Source: Microbulbifer variabilis (lineage in GTDB: Bacteria > Pseudomonadota > Gammaproteobacteria > Pseudomonadales > Cellvibrionaceae). Taken from it: a stretch of DNA of 64,000 nucleotides. The notes under the pieces are model-generated. The model saw only the letters and a list, made by a program, of their open reading frames with translations, was not told where the DNA came from and searched no databases. Each line of letters opens with the position of its first letter. Positions within the stretch are counted from its first letter, which is position 1. Below, piece by piece: positions 46,504 through 55,699 of the stretch. The stretch covers positions 269,681-333,680 of the forward strand of contig NZ_JAIVKI010000003.1 in assembly GCF_020524905.1 (NCBI RefSeq). Reading direction: 5' to 3'. The translations under genes and the position numbers were made by a program.

Positions 46504-47571
46504 ATGCGTAATATGATTGGAATAGCCTGGAAAGTGCCAAAGTGGATATTTGAGTTATTTAGCTGGGGTAAGAGTTTTAAGAATAACCCTATATTGGGTA
46601 ATTATCTTTTGAATCGCTGTGGGCTACATGTAACTCGAGTTATTCTGGCGCACTTGCTTTTTCGGTTTCGTCTATTGCTGTTATCTCCTTTGGTCTCCTC
46701 AGAGGATCGAAGGGAATTCATTCGTAATGGCTATTTGCTGAAGAAAAATTTTCTTTCGCACGAGGATTTTGAGTGTCTCTCCCAAGAACTGACTGAGCTG
46801 AGAGCCCCAGTAAGGGAAGTCATTGAGGGAACCACCATTACCCAGCGTGTCTTTATGGATTCAGAGGAAAGAAAAAAAACACCAAATTTCCAAAAATTAT
46901 ACACACATAAAAGTTTGGATCGGTTGATGCGCTACTGCTCGTCAAAGAACCGACCACCACTCTTTTATATCGAAAATCTGTGCAACCACGCGAATGTCAC
47001 TCCACGCCCAGACCCGCAGCGGGATTTACATGCAGATACTTTCCACCCATGTGTCAAGGCATGGTTATATATGGATGAGTCATCAGATGATAATGGTCCA
47101 TTTGTCTATGTCCCCGGCTCCCATCGGTTGACATGGAAACGCCTCAAATGGGAGTACGAACAGAGCCTGGAGGCTTGTAAGAAAGGCCCTAACCGTGCTC
47201 CAGGGCGTTACTGGGATGGCTCATTTCGTGTTAGTCCTGAGGAGCTGGTTAAAATGGGATATGAGGTAAAGAAGCTTTCTGTTCCAAAAAATACCCTTTT
47301 AATTGGCAATGTTTACGGTTTTCACTGTCGTGGTCGTGCACAGCAAAAGTCACACCGAATGACAGTTTGGATGCAGGCGCGGGATAACCCTTTTAATCCT
47401 TTGTTTACTCCTTTTCCAAAGTCCACCGCGTGGCTATTTGAGCGGGTATGGAAGAAAGCTTTGATGAAGATTGACTGTCGGAAAACTGAAGGGGGAGAAC
47501 AAAGGAATTACTTTGGGACCCTTACTCGTGCAGAATGTTCCATAGCCTCTGAAATGGTTGGATCTGATTAA
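46504..47571 (+). CDS. Phytanoyl-CoA dioxygenase (PhyH) family protein
   Basis: A predicted Fe(II)/2-oxoglutarate oxygenase of 355 residues. The metal triad reads HAD (in DLHADTFHP, about residues 176-178) and a distal His in YGFHCRGRA (about 274); AWLYMDESSDDNGPFVYVPGSH is also typical. The frame extends to TTG 46447, but ATG 46504 with GGGGG five bases upstream is preferred. No signal peptide is evident. It sits between kpsC and kpsS, an unusual place for this family. It may hydroxylate a lipid acceptor or a sugar substituent; the substrate is unknown. Confidence 0.8.
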   Translation: MRNMIGIAWKVPKWIFELFSWGKSFKNNPILGNYLLNRCGLHVTRVILAHLLFRFRLLLLSPLVSSEDRREFIRNGYLLKKNFLSHEDFECLSQELTELRAPVREVIEGTTITQRVFMDSEERKKTPNFQKLYTHKSLDRLMRYCSSKNRPPLFYIENLCNHANVTPRPDPQRDLHADTFHPCVKAWLYMDESSDDNGPFVYVPGSHRLTWKRLKWEYEQSLEACKKGPNRAPGRYWDGSFRVSPEELVKMGYEVKKLSVPKNTLLIGNVYGFHCRGRAQQKSHRMTVWMQARDNPFNPLFTPFPKSTAWLFERVWKKALMKIDCRKTEGGEQRNYFGTLTRAECSIASEMVGSD

Positions 47572-48283
47572 TTTGGGACGAAGTGGGGTCAAATTGGATT
47601 TATCATGACTTTTCTTCCATATCTCCGAGTAAAAGACAGGGGACATTAGCCAAAAAGTAATAAAGTAACGGCTCTTTCTGCCTGCGCTCTGTTGCGTTAT
47701 CTGTTGATAATTTAACCAGTTAAACTGAGGCCTAGCTTTTAGCCTTCCTCGTGTAATAGCTTGTCGTGGCATAATTTCCTATGCCATCTAGAATGGCGGG
47801 CTGTGAAGTGTGCCATACTCCCTTCCTGGAACAATCCTAATGAGCCTCCTGCTCTGCTATATAAAGCGAAGGCTAATGATGTTGTGTATGTTTCTTAAAA
47901 AGTCCGTTCCGTATCCTATTACTGGAATAAATTTTGAGTTTGTACCAGTTTGCTTGAAGCTTCGCTAAGGGCTTGATTCAAAAATCAAGCACACAAAGTT
48001 GTCTCTAAAGTTGGCTTTTGAGGGTATCGCCTGATGGATAAATTTGCAGTAATGTATTTTGACAGTTTCTTTAAGCATCTAAATTAGCGCCTACACCTTC
48101 AATGTTTGTTTTCTATTCGGAAATTTATGGGGTATTTAAACGATCAGGTTGGTTTTTGTGTGTGATGTATGCCGATACGGTTTCACTTGTGGTTTATCTA
48201 TAGTGAGCTTCTGGTCGTCCCTATAATGTTTCTTCATCAAGTTTCAATGCACCCAGCAGGGTGAATCTGGAGTAGGCCTATTC
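47572..48283. other. Gene-free stretch between dioxygenase and kpsS
   Basis: About 710 bases with no credible gene; a 112-codon minus-strand frame (47434-47772) mostly overlaps the dioxygenase gene and has no motif. Two small inverted repeats are visible: GCTTGATT/AATCAAGC (47971-47990, 4-base loop) and GGCATA/TATGCC near 47764-47782. Neither has a U-run, so they are not clear terminators. GGAGTAGG upstream of 48284 is the kpsS ribosome site. Confidence 0.4.
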
Positions 48284-49537
48284 ATGTCTGTGGCAGTATT
48301 TCTACAGGGACCGCATGGCCCATTTTTTGCCAGCCTGGCAAAACGGCTCTCTCAGCTTGGTGTTGTCACCCATAAGATCAACTTTAATGGGGGGGATCGC
48401 TACTTTGGCTGGGGAAACGCCCAGGTGGATTTCACCGGTCGAGAAGTTGACTGGCCGGCCTTTTTCCGTCGTTATCTTTCTGAGTATAAGGTTGATGTAG
48501 TTTTTGCATATGGTGACTGCCGAAGACTCCATGAGAGTGCAAAGAAAGTATGCCAATCCATGGGGGTCGCTTTTATCGTTTTTGAGGAAGGTTATCTGCG
48601 CCCCGACTTCGTCACTATGGAGTGGGGCGGGGTCAATGCTTTTTCCTCTACCAATTGGTCTAAGCAGGCAATACATCAGTATCTACCTAGAGGCCTTACC
48701 CCAGCGTCGCCTGTTGGCCATACTTTTTGGCGACGAGCATACTTTGCATCCGCATATTATGTGGCGATGCGCCTTGCTCAAGCAGAGTTTTCCCGTTATC
48801 GCCATCACCGGAATCGCAGTTGGCTAAAGGAAGGTGTTTGCTGGCTTAGAAGTTTTTATCGCAAAGGGCTTTATAAGATTACGGAGCGCGGTCTTACCCG
48901 CCAGGTGACCAGAGAGTTCAGTGGCCGCTTTTACCTATTTCCCCTACAGACCTGTGATGATTTTCAGCTGCGCAAACATTCCGACTTGCTCTCAATCGAG
49001 AATGCAATAGATGTTGTGTGCAAATCTTTCGCGCGAAATGCTCCTGAAGATACAGCCATTGTTATTAAGCATCACCCCATGGATCGAGGCTTTTGCCATT
49101 ATCAAAAGCTGATCAGTGTACTAGAAGCCCGCTATCAGATTAGGGGGCGGGTCATTTATTGTCATGACCTGCATCTTCCCACTCTGTTGGATCATGCAAA
49201 GGGAGTAGTGACAATCAACAGTACTGTGGGTATTTCTGCGCTGCTTCACAAGGTACCTACCAAGGTATTGGGACGCTGTTTATATGACTTGCCGGGCTTA
49301 ACGCATCAAGGCAGTCTCTCGAGTTTTTGGGAAAAGCCAGAACCGGTGGATACCAGCTTTTTCCGGCGCTTTCACACTTACTTGTATGAACGCACACAAG
49401 TGGATGGCAGTTTTTCCAGGGGTATCAAATTTACCGTGGATGGAGTTTGTGACCGTTTACAGGAAATGGGTGTAAAGGGTTCTATTTTGCCTGTATCAAA
49501 GCCTGCTGGAACCGATGCCAAGACTGATGCCAAGTAA
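48284..49537 (+). CDS. kpsS: Capsule Kdo transferase KpsS
   Basis: Adds the first Kdo to the phosphatidylglycerol acceptor, before KpsC extends it. The 417-residue protein starts MSVAVFLQGPHGPFF and has FNGGDRYFGWGNA, FEEGYLRPDFVTMEWGGVN near residue 100, IVIKHHPMDRG in the second half and GVVTINSTVGISALLHKVPTKVLG, all typical of KpsS; the C-terminus is slightly extended with a Lys/Asp-rich tail. A GGAGTAGG ribosome site precedes the ATG. It is the last capsule gene; the DNA becomes GC-richer after it. Confidence 0.94.
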   Translation: MSVAVFLQGPHGPFFASLAKRLSQLGVVTHKINFNGGDRYFGWGNAQVDFTGREVDWPAFFRRYLSEYKVDVVFAYGDCRRLHESAKKVCQSMGVAFIVFEEGYLRPDFVTMEWGGVNAFSSTNWSKQAIHQYLPRGLTPASPVGHTFWRRAYFASAYYVAMRLAQAEFSRYRHHRNRSWLKEGVCWLRSFYRKGLYKITERGLTRQVTREFSGRFYLFPLQTCDDFQLRKHSDLLSIENAIDVVCKSFARNAPEDTAIVIKHHPMDRGFCHYQKLISVLEARYQIRGRVIYCHDLHLPTLLDHAKGVVTINSTVGISALLHKVPTKVLGRCLYDLPGLTHQGSLSSFWEKPEPVDTSFFRRFHTYLYERTQVDGSFSRGIKFTVDGVCDRLQEMGVKGSILPVSKPAGTDAKTDAK

Positions 49538-49746
49538 GCGCCGGGTGATTTTTTCACTTGGCCGCGCTCCCTTTGAGGCCCTCCCTCTTCTATATTCATC
49601 CTCTAGGTATGCTATCGACTTGTAGTAGATATGGCACACTTCAGTGGTCTGTTTAAAAAACAGGCTGATCTGGAACGTCTAACCTGTTAGACTGCGCGAC
49701 CTTTTGACCCACCGCTCCGGTCCCGCGACAGGGACTTAGGCTTCAA

Positions 49747-51540
49747 GTGAATTCCGAAATGACCGATACCCCAAAACCGGCCGGCTTCGACCAGCTGGGC
49801 CTGCCGCCTGAAATCCTTACTGCCATTGAAAAACTAGGCTATGAGACCCCCTCTCCGATTCAGGCACAGACAATCCCCTCTCTGTTGGAGAACCGCGATG
49901 TACTGGGCCAGGCCCAGACCGGCACCGGCAAAACTGCCGCCTTCGCACTGCCATTACTGTCCAAATTGGACCTGAAAGACCGCCGCCCCCAAGCTTTGGT
50001 ACTGGCGCCGACTCGCGAACTGGCTATCCAGGTGGCCGAGGCCTGCCAGGCCTATGCCTCCAACCTGAAAGGCTTCCACGTGGCACCGATCTACGGTGGT
50101 GCCGACTATCGTGGACAGATTCAACAACTGAAACGTGGCGTGCAGCTGGTGGTGGGTACCCCCGGCCGGGTGATGGACCATATGCGCCGCGGCTCCCTGG
50201 ATCTCTCCAACCTGCGCACCCTGGTGCTGGATGAAGCCGATGAAATGCTACGAATGGGCTTTATCGACGATGTTCAGTGGGTATTGGAGCAGATCCCTGA
50301 AGAACGCCAGATTGCGCTGTTCTCCGCCACTATGCCTAAAGAGATCGCTCGGATTGCTCGAGAGTACCTTCAGGAGCCGGTTGAAGTCAAAATCCGCGTC
50401 AAGCAGGAGACCGCTGAGACTATCCGCCAGCGCTACTGGCCTGTTGGCGGTCTGCACAAGCTGGATGCACTGACCCGTATCCTCGAAGCGGAGCCGGTGG
50501 ATGCCACGATTATTTTTGTGCGCACCAAAAACAGCACCGTCGAGCTTGCCGACAAACTGGCTGCGCGTGGTTTTGCCAGTGCCGCCCTGAATGGCGATAT
50601 GGCGCAGAACCTGCGTGAACAGGTGATCGACAAGCTCAAGAACGGCAAGCTCGATATCGTTGTTGCCACCGATGTAGCAGCGCGCGGCCTGGATGTAAAG
50701 CGTATCAGCCACGTGATCAACTACGACATCCCTTACGATACCGAGGCTTATATTCACCGTATCGGCCGTACCGGTCGCGCCGGTCGCGAGGGCGATGCCA
50801 TCCTGTTTGTGGCACCGCGCGAGCGTCGCATGTTGCGCGTTATCGAGAAGGCCACCAAGAAGCCCATTGAAAAGCTGGATTTACCCAGTGCAGCAATGGT
50901 CAATAGTGCCCGTATGCAGCGCTTCCGCGAGCGTATTACCACAACCCTGGAAGGCCAGACAGACTTGGCGCCTTACCGCCTGCTGGTGGAGGAGTTCCTC
51001 GCCCAGAATGAGGTGGACCCGCTGGATGTCGCCGCCGCTTTGGCTTCTATGGCCCAGGGTGACCAGCCGCTGCTGGTCAAGGAGCAAGAGCCCAAGCCGC
51101 GCAAAGAAAGAGAGCGCCGCGAGCGGGACGATGATTTTGACGGTCGCCGTCGCAAGAAAGAAGGTTTTGAAAAAGACCGCAAGATGCCAGGGCCGGATGA
51201 GGGGCTGGAGCGTTACCGTATCGAAGTTGGTCGCGAGCACGGTGTGCGTCCGGGTGGCATCGTCGGTGCCATTGCCAACGAAGTGGATCTGGATAGCTCC
51301 TATATAGGCCGTATTGAGATCTATGGAGACTTCACTACCGTGGACCTTCCGGAAGGTATGCCCAAGGAAATACTCCAGCACCTGAAGAAGGTGCGGGTGG
51401 CCGGTAAGCCGATGAAGATTTCCCGTTTCGATGAGGACGCGGTCAAGCCGAGAGGGAAACCCAAGGGTAAGCCAAAGGGTAAGCCACAGGGCAAGCCTAA
51501 GGGCAAGCCCAAGTTCAAACGGGATAATGGTGGGGAGTAA
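49747..51540 (+). CDS. deaD: DEAD-box RNA helicase (DeaD/CsdA type)
   Basis: ATP-dependent RNA helicase for ribosome assembly and RNA turnover, often cold-induced. All motifs are present: Q motif with F14, Walker A AQTGTGKT (56-63), PTRELA, TPGR, DEAD (162-165), SAT in LFSATMP, ARGLD and HRIGRTGR. The C-terminal part has a DbpA-type RNA-binding domain (YRIEVGREHGVRPGGIVGAI, IEIYGDFTTVDLP) and a Lys-rich tail with repeated KPKG units. GTG 49747 is chosen because TTAGG lies six bases upstream; ATG 49759 is an alternative. It is the first gene of the housekeeping region and ends at a strong terminator. Confidence 0.95.
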   Translation: MNSEMTDTPKPAGFDQLGLPPEILTAIEKLGYETPSPIQAQTIPSLLENRDVLGQAQTGTGKTAAFALPLLSKLDLKDRRPQALVLAPTRELAIQVAEACQAYASNLKGFHVAPIYGGADYRGQIQQLKRGVQLVVGTPGRVMDHMRRGSLDLSNLRTLVLDEADEMLRMGFIDDVQWVLEQIPEERQIALFSATMPKEIARIAREYLQEPVEVKIRVKQETAETIRQRYWPVGGLHKLDALTRILEAEPVDATIIFVRTKNSTVELADKLAARGFASAALNGDMAQNLREQVIDKLKNGKLDIVVATDVAARGLDVKRISHVINYDIPYDTEAYIHRIGRTGRAGREGDAILFVAPRERRMLRVIEKATKKPIEKLDLPSAAMVNSARMQRFRERITTTLEGQTDLAPYRLLVEEFLAQNEVDPLDVAAALASMAQGDQPLLVKEQEPKPRKERERRERDDDFDGRRRKKEGFEKDRKMPGPDEGLERYRIEVGREHGVRPGGIVGAIANEVDLDSSYIGRIEIYGDFTTVDLPEGMPKEILQHLKKVRVAGKPMKISRFDEDAVKPRGKPKGKPKGKPQGKPKGKPKFKRDNGGE

Positions 51541-51565
51541 TCTTTTCCCAGCGAATATCCAAAGC

Positions 51566-51597
51566 AAAAAACGGCGCTCATAGCGCCGTTTTTTTTA
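51566..51597. terminator. Bidirectional terminator
   Basis: A GC-rich stem ACGGCGCT/AGCGCCGT with a short loop is flanked by A-rich sequence on the left and a run of eight Ts on the right. It serves the helicase gene and, on the other strand, the cytochrome b561 gene whose stop is at 51623. Confidence 0.92.
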
Positions 51598-51622
51598 TTC
51601 CGCAAGGCTAGGGTAGCTGTGC

Positions 51623-52162
51623 TTATCGTTGCGGTAGCATACGGGTCAGGGTGCTGTCGCGCATTACGAAGTGGTGCCAGAGCGCGGCGGCGATATGCAG
51701 TCCCACCAATACCAGCAGTGCCGGCCACAAAACATCCTTGTGCAGAAAAGCGAGCTGCTTGCCCAGGTCCGAGTTTTCCGCTAGTAAGCGCGGCAGGGCA
51801 AAGAGGCCGAAAAACTCTGTGTCCCTACCGAACAGCTGGCGCATTGCGATACCGGAAACCGGCATCGCCAATAAAACCAGGTAAAGAGCACCGTGGGTCA
51901 GGCTGGATAAGGCCTTTTGCCAGGAGCGGCCCTGAATTTGCGGGCGCTTGTGGCGCGCGCGCCAATAGAGGCGAACTGCCAGTAACATCAATATTGTGAT
52001 ACCCAGTGAGAAGTGCAGTCGCACAAACCAACCGCGCATCGGGTCGTCACGCTCAAAGAATTCGTGAAGCTCCACGGCGCCCCATACCGCCAGTAGTAAA
52101 ATCACAAATAGCCAATGCAGGCTCTTACTCACTGAATTCCAGCGATCACTTGTAGTGGACAT
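51623..52162 (-). CDS. Cytochrome b561 family protein
   Basis: Small four-helix membrane di-heme protein that passes electrons between quinol and periplasmic acceptors. The 179-residue protein begins at the ATG whose complement is 52160-52162, with AGGAG seven bases before it; the longer frame to 52222 lacks such a site. His residues in the membrane helices (SLHWLFVILLL, LHFSLGITILML, LTHGALYLVLLAM, LHIAAALWHHF) are the expected heme ligands. It is transcribed convergently with the helicase and shares its terminator. The electron partner is unknown. Confidence 0.9.
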   Translation of the reverse strand: MSTTSDRWNSVSKSLHWLFVILLLAVWGAVELHEFFERDDPMRGWFVRLHFSLGITILMLLAVRLYWRARHKRPQIQGRSWQKALSSLTHGALYLVLLAMPVSGIAMRQLFGRDTEFFGLFALPRLLAENSDLGKQLAFLHKDVLWPALLVLVGLHIAAALWHHFVMRDSTLTRMLPQR

Positions 52163-52267
52163 AGAACATCTCCTGTAAAGCAGCACCCAGAGTGGGCGAT
52201 TAATTGTGGCGGGTGTGTGCACCCACTCCAGTTATTTGTTGCTGAAAGCAGTGGCATTAGCTTCTAC

Positions 52268-53203
52268 TTAATTCGCCGCACGAATCCCATTTAGGTGGGT
52301 AAAACAGGTGTCCCGGGCGGTCTGCAGGAAGTCAGCGACATAGGCCTGCTCCAGCATTTCCTCGCGCACGGCGGCATAGAGAGTGCTCCAAAGCCCCTTT
52401 TCGCCTAGACGCAGCTGGGCCACAAATCCTTTTTGCAGATACTCGTGCAGGGCCCAGTTGGGCAGGGCACAGACACCGCGGCCACTGGCCACCAGCTGCA
52501 CCATCATAACCGTCAACTCCGCCGTGCGCACACCTGCGGGCTCGACGCCGGCGGGTTCCAGGAAATTCTGGAAAATATCCAGACGCTCCCGTTCCACCGG
52601 ATAAGTGATCTGCACCTCTCTGGCCAGCTCCTCGGGTTTAACCCAGCGGCGCTTGGCATCATCTTGCAGTAGTGGGTGTTTACGGCTGAGTGCCAGGCAC
52701 ATCTCAAAGCTGAACAGCGGTTGATAGTGAATGCCTTTTAAGTCCCGGTCCGGGTTGGAGGTGACCACCAGATCCAGATCACCGCGGGTCAGGGCTGGCA
52801 GCGGCGCGAAGTGAAAGCCGCTGCACAGATCCAGCTCCACTTCGGGCCAGTCGTCGCGATAAGTATTCAAAGCTGGCATCAACCACTGGTAACAGCTGTG
52901 GCACTCGATGGCGATATTCAAACGTCCCGATTGACCTGAGGCCAGTCGCGCCAGGTCCCGCTGGGCCAGTGCCGTGCGTGGCAATATGTCATCGGCCAGC
53001 TGCAGCAGGCGCAATCCGGCGCTGGTAAAGCGCAGAGGGCGGGACTTGCGCACAAATAGAGGCAGGTTGTGGCGCTCCTCCATTTCCCGGAACAGGTGGG
53101 ATAGCGCCGACTGGGTCAGGTGCAGGCGCTCGGAGGCACGCACCAGGCTGCCGGTCTCGCGCAGAACCGAGAGAGCGCGCAGATGGCGAACTTCTATCAT
53201 CAT
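52268..53203 (-). CDS. metR: LysR-type regulator MetR
   Basis: Homocysteine-responsive transcription activator of metE. The N-terminal winged helix-turn-helix is RHLRALSVLRETGSLVRASE followed by LTQSALSHLFREME; the effector domain has RLNIAIECHSCYQWLMPAL, DLDLVVTSNPDRD and YQPLFSFEMCLALSRKHPL, the MetR-specific pattern. The length is 311 residues. It is divergent from metE with 184 bases between starts, the classic metR-metE layout. Start: ATG at 53203, with a second ATG next to it. Confidence 0.94.
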   Translation of the reverse strand: MMIEVRHLRALSVLRETGSLVRASERLHLTQSALSHLFREMEERHNLPLFVRKSRPLRFTSAGLRLLQLADDILPRTALAQRDLARLASGQSGRLNIAIECHSCYQWLMPALNTYRDDWPEVELDLCSGFHFAPLPALTRGDLDLVVTSNPDRDLKGIHYQPLFSFEMCLALSRKHPLLQDDAKRRWVKPEELAREVQITYPVERERLDIFQNFLEPAGVEPAGVRTAELTVMMVQLVASGRGVCALPNWALHEYLQKGFVAQLRLGEKGLWSTLYAAVREEMLEQAYVADFLQTARDTCFTHLNGIRAAN

Positions 53204-53387
53204 TAAAATTATTCATGTTTATGGCAAAAAATATGAAATTGATTGAATAACACTGCGGGCACACAATCAAGTCCGAAGCCTCACAAGTGGCGAAGCTGCT
53301 ATTGGTAGATGCAGATGTCGCCGATAGGTGTAGGCAGGAATAAAAGGGCCTAGCCCCTCTCACAGGAACGGACTTGGAAAAGCAGAA
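53204..53387. promoter_or_regulatory. metR-metE divergent control region
   Basis: The 184 bases between the two starts must hold both promoters and the MetR sites. I found no exact TGAA-N5-TTCA box. The nearest candidate is TTCAT (53212-53216) and ATGAA (53233-53237) in inverted orientation beside metR, which has the wrong spacing. No B12 or SAM riboswitch shape is apparent. Confidence 0.6.
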
Positions 53388-55619
53388 ATGGTGCAAACGC
53401 ATATCCTCGGTTACCCGCGCATCGGCGCCGATCGTGAACTCAAGAAAGCCCAGGAAGCCTATTGGCGTGGTGAGATATCCCAACAGCAGCTATTAGAGGT
53501 TGGTGAGGCGATTCGCCGGGAGAGCTGGCAGGCCCAGGCGAGTGAGGGGCTCAATTTAGTGACGGTTGGTGATTTTGCCTGGTATGACCAGGTGCTCAAT
53601 CACTCGCTGATGTTCGGTGTGGTCGCTGAGCGCTTTGCCGAAGGGGCTGCGAGCAATAAATTGGACCAGTACTTTCGTCTGGCCCGCGGGCGCGCGCCTT
53701 CCGGTCAGCCGGTGGCAGCGAGCGCTATGACCAAGTGGTTCGACACCAATTACCACTACCTGGTGCCGGAGCTTCACGAGAAGCAAGCCTTTACCCTGGA
53801 TAGTGATTGGCTATTGAAAGAAGTACGCGAAGCACAGTCCCAGGGGCACAGGGTCAAACCTGTCATTATCGGACCGCTCACTTACCTATGGCTGGGTCGG
53901 GGTGTTGATAATGCCTTGGATTTACTCGCCAACTTATTGCCCTGCTATACAGAGCTGTTTTCCCAGCTTAAAAGCCTGGGGGTGGAGTGGGTGCAGATTG
54001 ATGAGCCGATTCTCGGCCTGGATCTGCCAGAGCAATGGCGCAGTGCGTTTCACGATGTGTATGCCCGGTTCAATCAGGCTGTGGATCTGAAATTGTTGCT
54101 AACAACCTACTTTTCCCCGCTGCGGGAAAACCTGCAACTGGCCTTTTTCCTGCCGGTAGCGGGAGTACATATTGACTGTGTACGTGCGCCAGAGGAGCTT
54201 GCGCAAGCCGCGCAGTTGCTCGGTGAAGATCAGGTACTTTCCGCGGGCGTGCTGAATGGCCGCAATGTATGGCGAGTAGATTTGCCGAAGTGGCACTCAC
54301 AGTTGAAGCCCCTGGCGGACCGTTTGGACGAGCGCCTATGGATTTCGGCCAGCTGCTCACTGCTGCACAGTCCGGTGGACTTGGATACCGAAACATCGTT
54401 ACCGGCTGAGCAAAAACAAAATCTCGCTTACAGCCGTCAGAAGTTAGCGGAGTTGGCTCAACTGCAAAAACTACTGGCCGAGCCAGTTTCCTCAACTGAA
54501 TCCAGTGTAAAGAATCCTGTACCCGGCAACTCTATCACCGAACGCTTACAAGATAGTTGGCGGGCACAACGCTATCAGGAGCGCGCGGTGCTACAGGAAA
54601 AACGCTGGCAGTTGCCACTGTTGCCCACCACGACTATCGGTTCCTTCCCGCAAACGGACCTATTGCGCAAGGTGCGACGCCAATATCGTAGCGGCGAGAT
54701 CAGTGAATCGGATTACACCCAGCATTTGCGCGCGGAAATTGCTGAGGCGATCCGTCGCCAGGAAATTCTTGGCTTGGACGTGTTGGTACACGGCGAAGCC
54801 GAGCGCAACGATATGGTGGAGTATTTTGGCGAGCAACTGCAGGGATTTGTGCATACTGGCAACGGTTGGGTGCAGAGTTACGGTTCCCGCTGTGTAAAAC
54901 CCCCGATTATTTTCGGTGACATCTTCCGTCCACAGGCTATGACGGTGGAGTGGAGCCGCTATGCTCAGAGCCTGAGCCAACGGCCAGTAAAAGGCATGCT
55001 CACAGGTCCAGTGACTATTCTCAACTGGTCCTTCCCTCGCGAGGATATCCACCGCAGTGAAAGCTGCCTGCAGATTGCCGAGGCTCTACGCCAGGAAGTA
55101 TTGGATCTTGAGAATGCGGGCATAGGAATTATCCAGATTGATGAACCGGCCTTACGCGAAGGGGTTCCCCTGCGGGAATCCGAGCATGCCGATTATTTTG
55201 CCTGGGCGGTGGGTTGCTTCCGCTACACCTGTAGCGGGGTACAAGCGGAAACCCAGATTCACACCCATATGTGTTATAGCAATTTCAATGCGATTATGGA
55301 GGCGATTGTCTCCCTGGATGCGGATGTCATTACTATCGAATCCGCCCGCTCCGACCTGCGCCTACTCAGTGCTTTTGCCGATAGGAACGGTGGCTACCCC
55401 AATGAAATTGGGCCGGGAATTTACGATATTCACTCTCCCAATGTACCCGAACGGGAGGAGCTGTTAGAGCGCCTGAAGAAAATTGCCGAGGTGGTGCCGA
55501 TACAGCGACTCTGGGTGAACCCGGATTGTGGTTTGAAAACTCGCAGTTGGGCAGAGGTGGGGTCCTCGCTACTGAACATGGTTGAAGCGGCACGCACGGT
55601 GCGCAGCGAGTTTGCCTGA
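53388..55619 (+). CDS. metE: Cobalamin-independent methionine synthase MetE
   Basis: Transfers a methyl group from methyl-tetrahydrofolate-triglutamate to homocysteine, giving methionine. It is 743 residues, close to E. coli MetE (753). The N-terminal half has ILGYPRIGADRELKKA and the catalytic C-terminal half begins TTTIGSFPQT near residue 407. Zinc ligands are H627 and C629 (THMCYSNF) and C714 (NPDCGLKTR), with VITIESARSD contributing the Glu. It is driven from the region shared with metR and ends at a strong terminator. Confidence 0.97.
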   Translation: MVQTHILGYPRIGADRELKKAQEAYWRGEISQQQLLEVGEAIRRESWQAQASEGLNLVTVGDFAWYDQVLNHSLMFGVVAERFAEGAASNKLDQYFRLARGRAPSGQPVAASAMTKWFDTNYHYLVPELHEKQAFTLDSDWLLKEVREAQSQGHRVKPVIIGPLTYLWLGRGVDNALDLLANLLPCYTELFSQLKSLGVEWVQIDEPILGLDLPEQWRSAFHDVYARFNQAVDLKLLLTTYFSPLRENLQLAFFLPVAGVHIDCVRAPEELAQAAQLLGEDQVLSAGVLNGRNVWRVDLPKWHSQLKPLADRLDERLWISASCSLLHSPVDLDTETSLPAEQKQNLAYSRQKLAELAQLQKLLAEPVSSTESSVKNPVPGNSITERLQDSWRAQRYQERAVLQEKRWQLPLLPTTTIGSFPQTDLLRKVRRQYRSGEISESDYTQHLRAEIAEAIRRQEILGLDVLVHGEAERNDMVEYFGEQLQGFVHTGNGWVQSYGSRCVKPPIIFGDIFRPQAMTVEWSRYAQSLSQRPVKGMLTGPVTILNWSFPREDIHRSESCLQIAEALRQEVLDLENAGIGIIQIDEPALREGVPLRESEHADYFAWAVGCFRYTCSGVQAETQIHTHMCYSNFNAIMEAIVSLDADVITIESARSDLRLLSAFADRNGGYPNEIGPGIYDIHSPNVPEREELLERLKKIAEVVPIQRLWVNPDCGLKTRSWAEVGSSLLNMVEAARTVRSEFA

Positions 55620-55630
55620 TATTAGCAGTT

Positions 55631-55667
55631 AAAAAACCGGCAATCTTTTTGATTGCCGGTTTTTTAA
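55631..55667. terminator. Terminator after metE
   Basis: AAAACCGGCAATC and GATTGCCGGTTTTTT form a near-perfect stem with a loop of five Ts. A-tract and T-tract on either side allow it to act for metE and for the convergent amidohydrolase gene. Confidence 0.93.
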
Positions 55668-55699
55668 CTTTCCATTTTTTACTTGCTGCTTTGCCTTTT

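Noticed and set aside
47434..47772. 112-codon minus-strand frame after the dioxygenase
   Set aside because: Half of it overlaps the dioxygenase gene antisense, and no family motif is visible.
51448..51531. KPKG-type short repeat as a mobile or regulatory repeat
   Set aside because: It is simply the Lys-rich RNA-binding tail of the DEAD-box helicase, common in this family.
53204..53387. MetR box or B12 riboswitch before metE
   Set aside because: No exact TGAA-N5-TTCA sequence, and the leader is too short and lacks the B12-box pattern.
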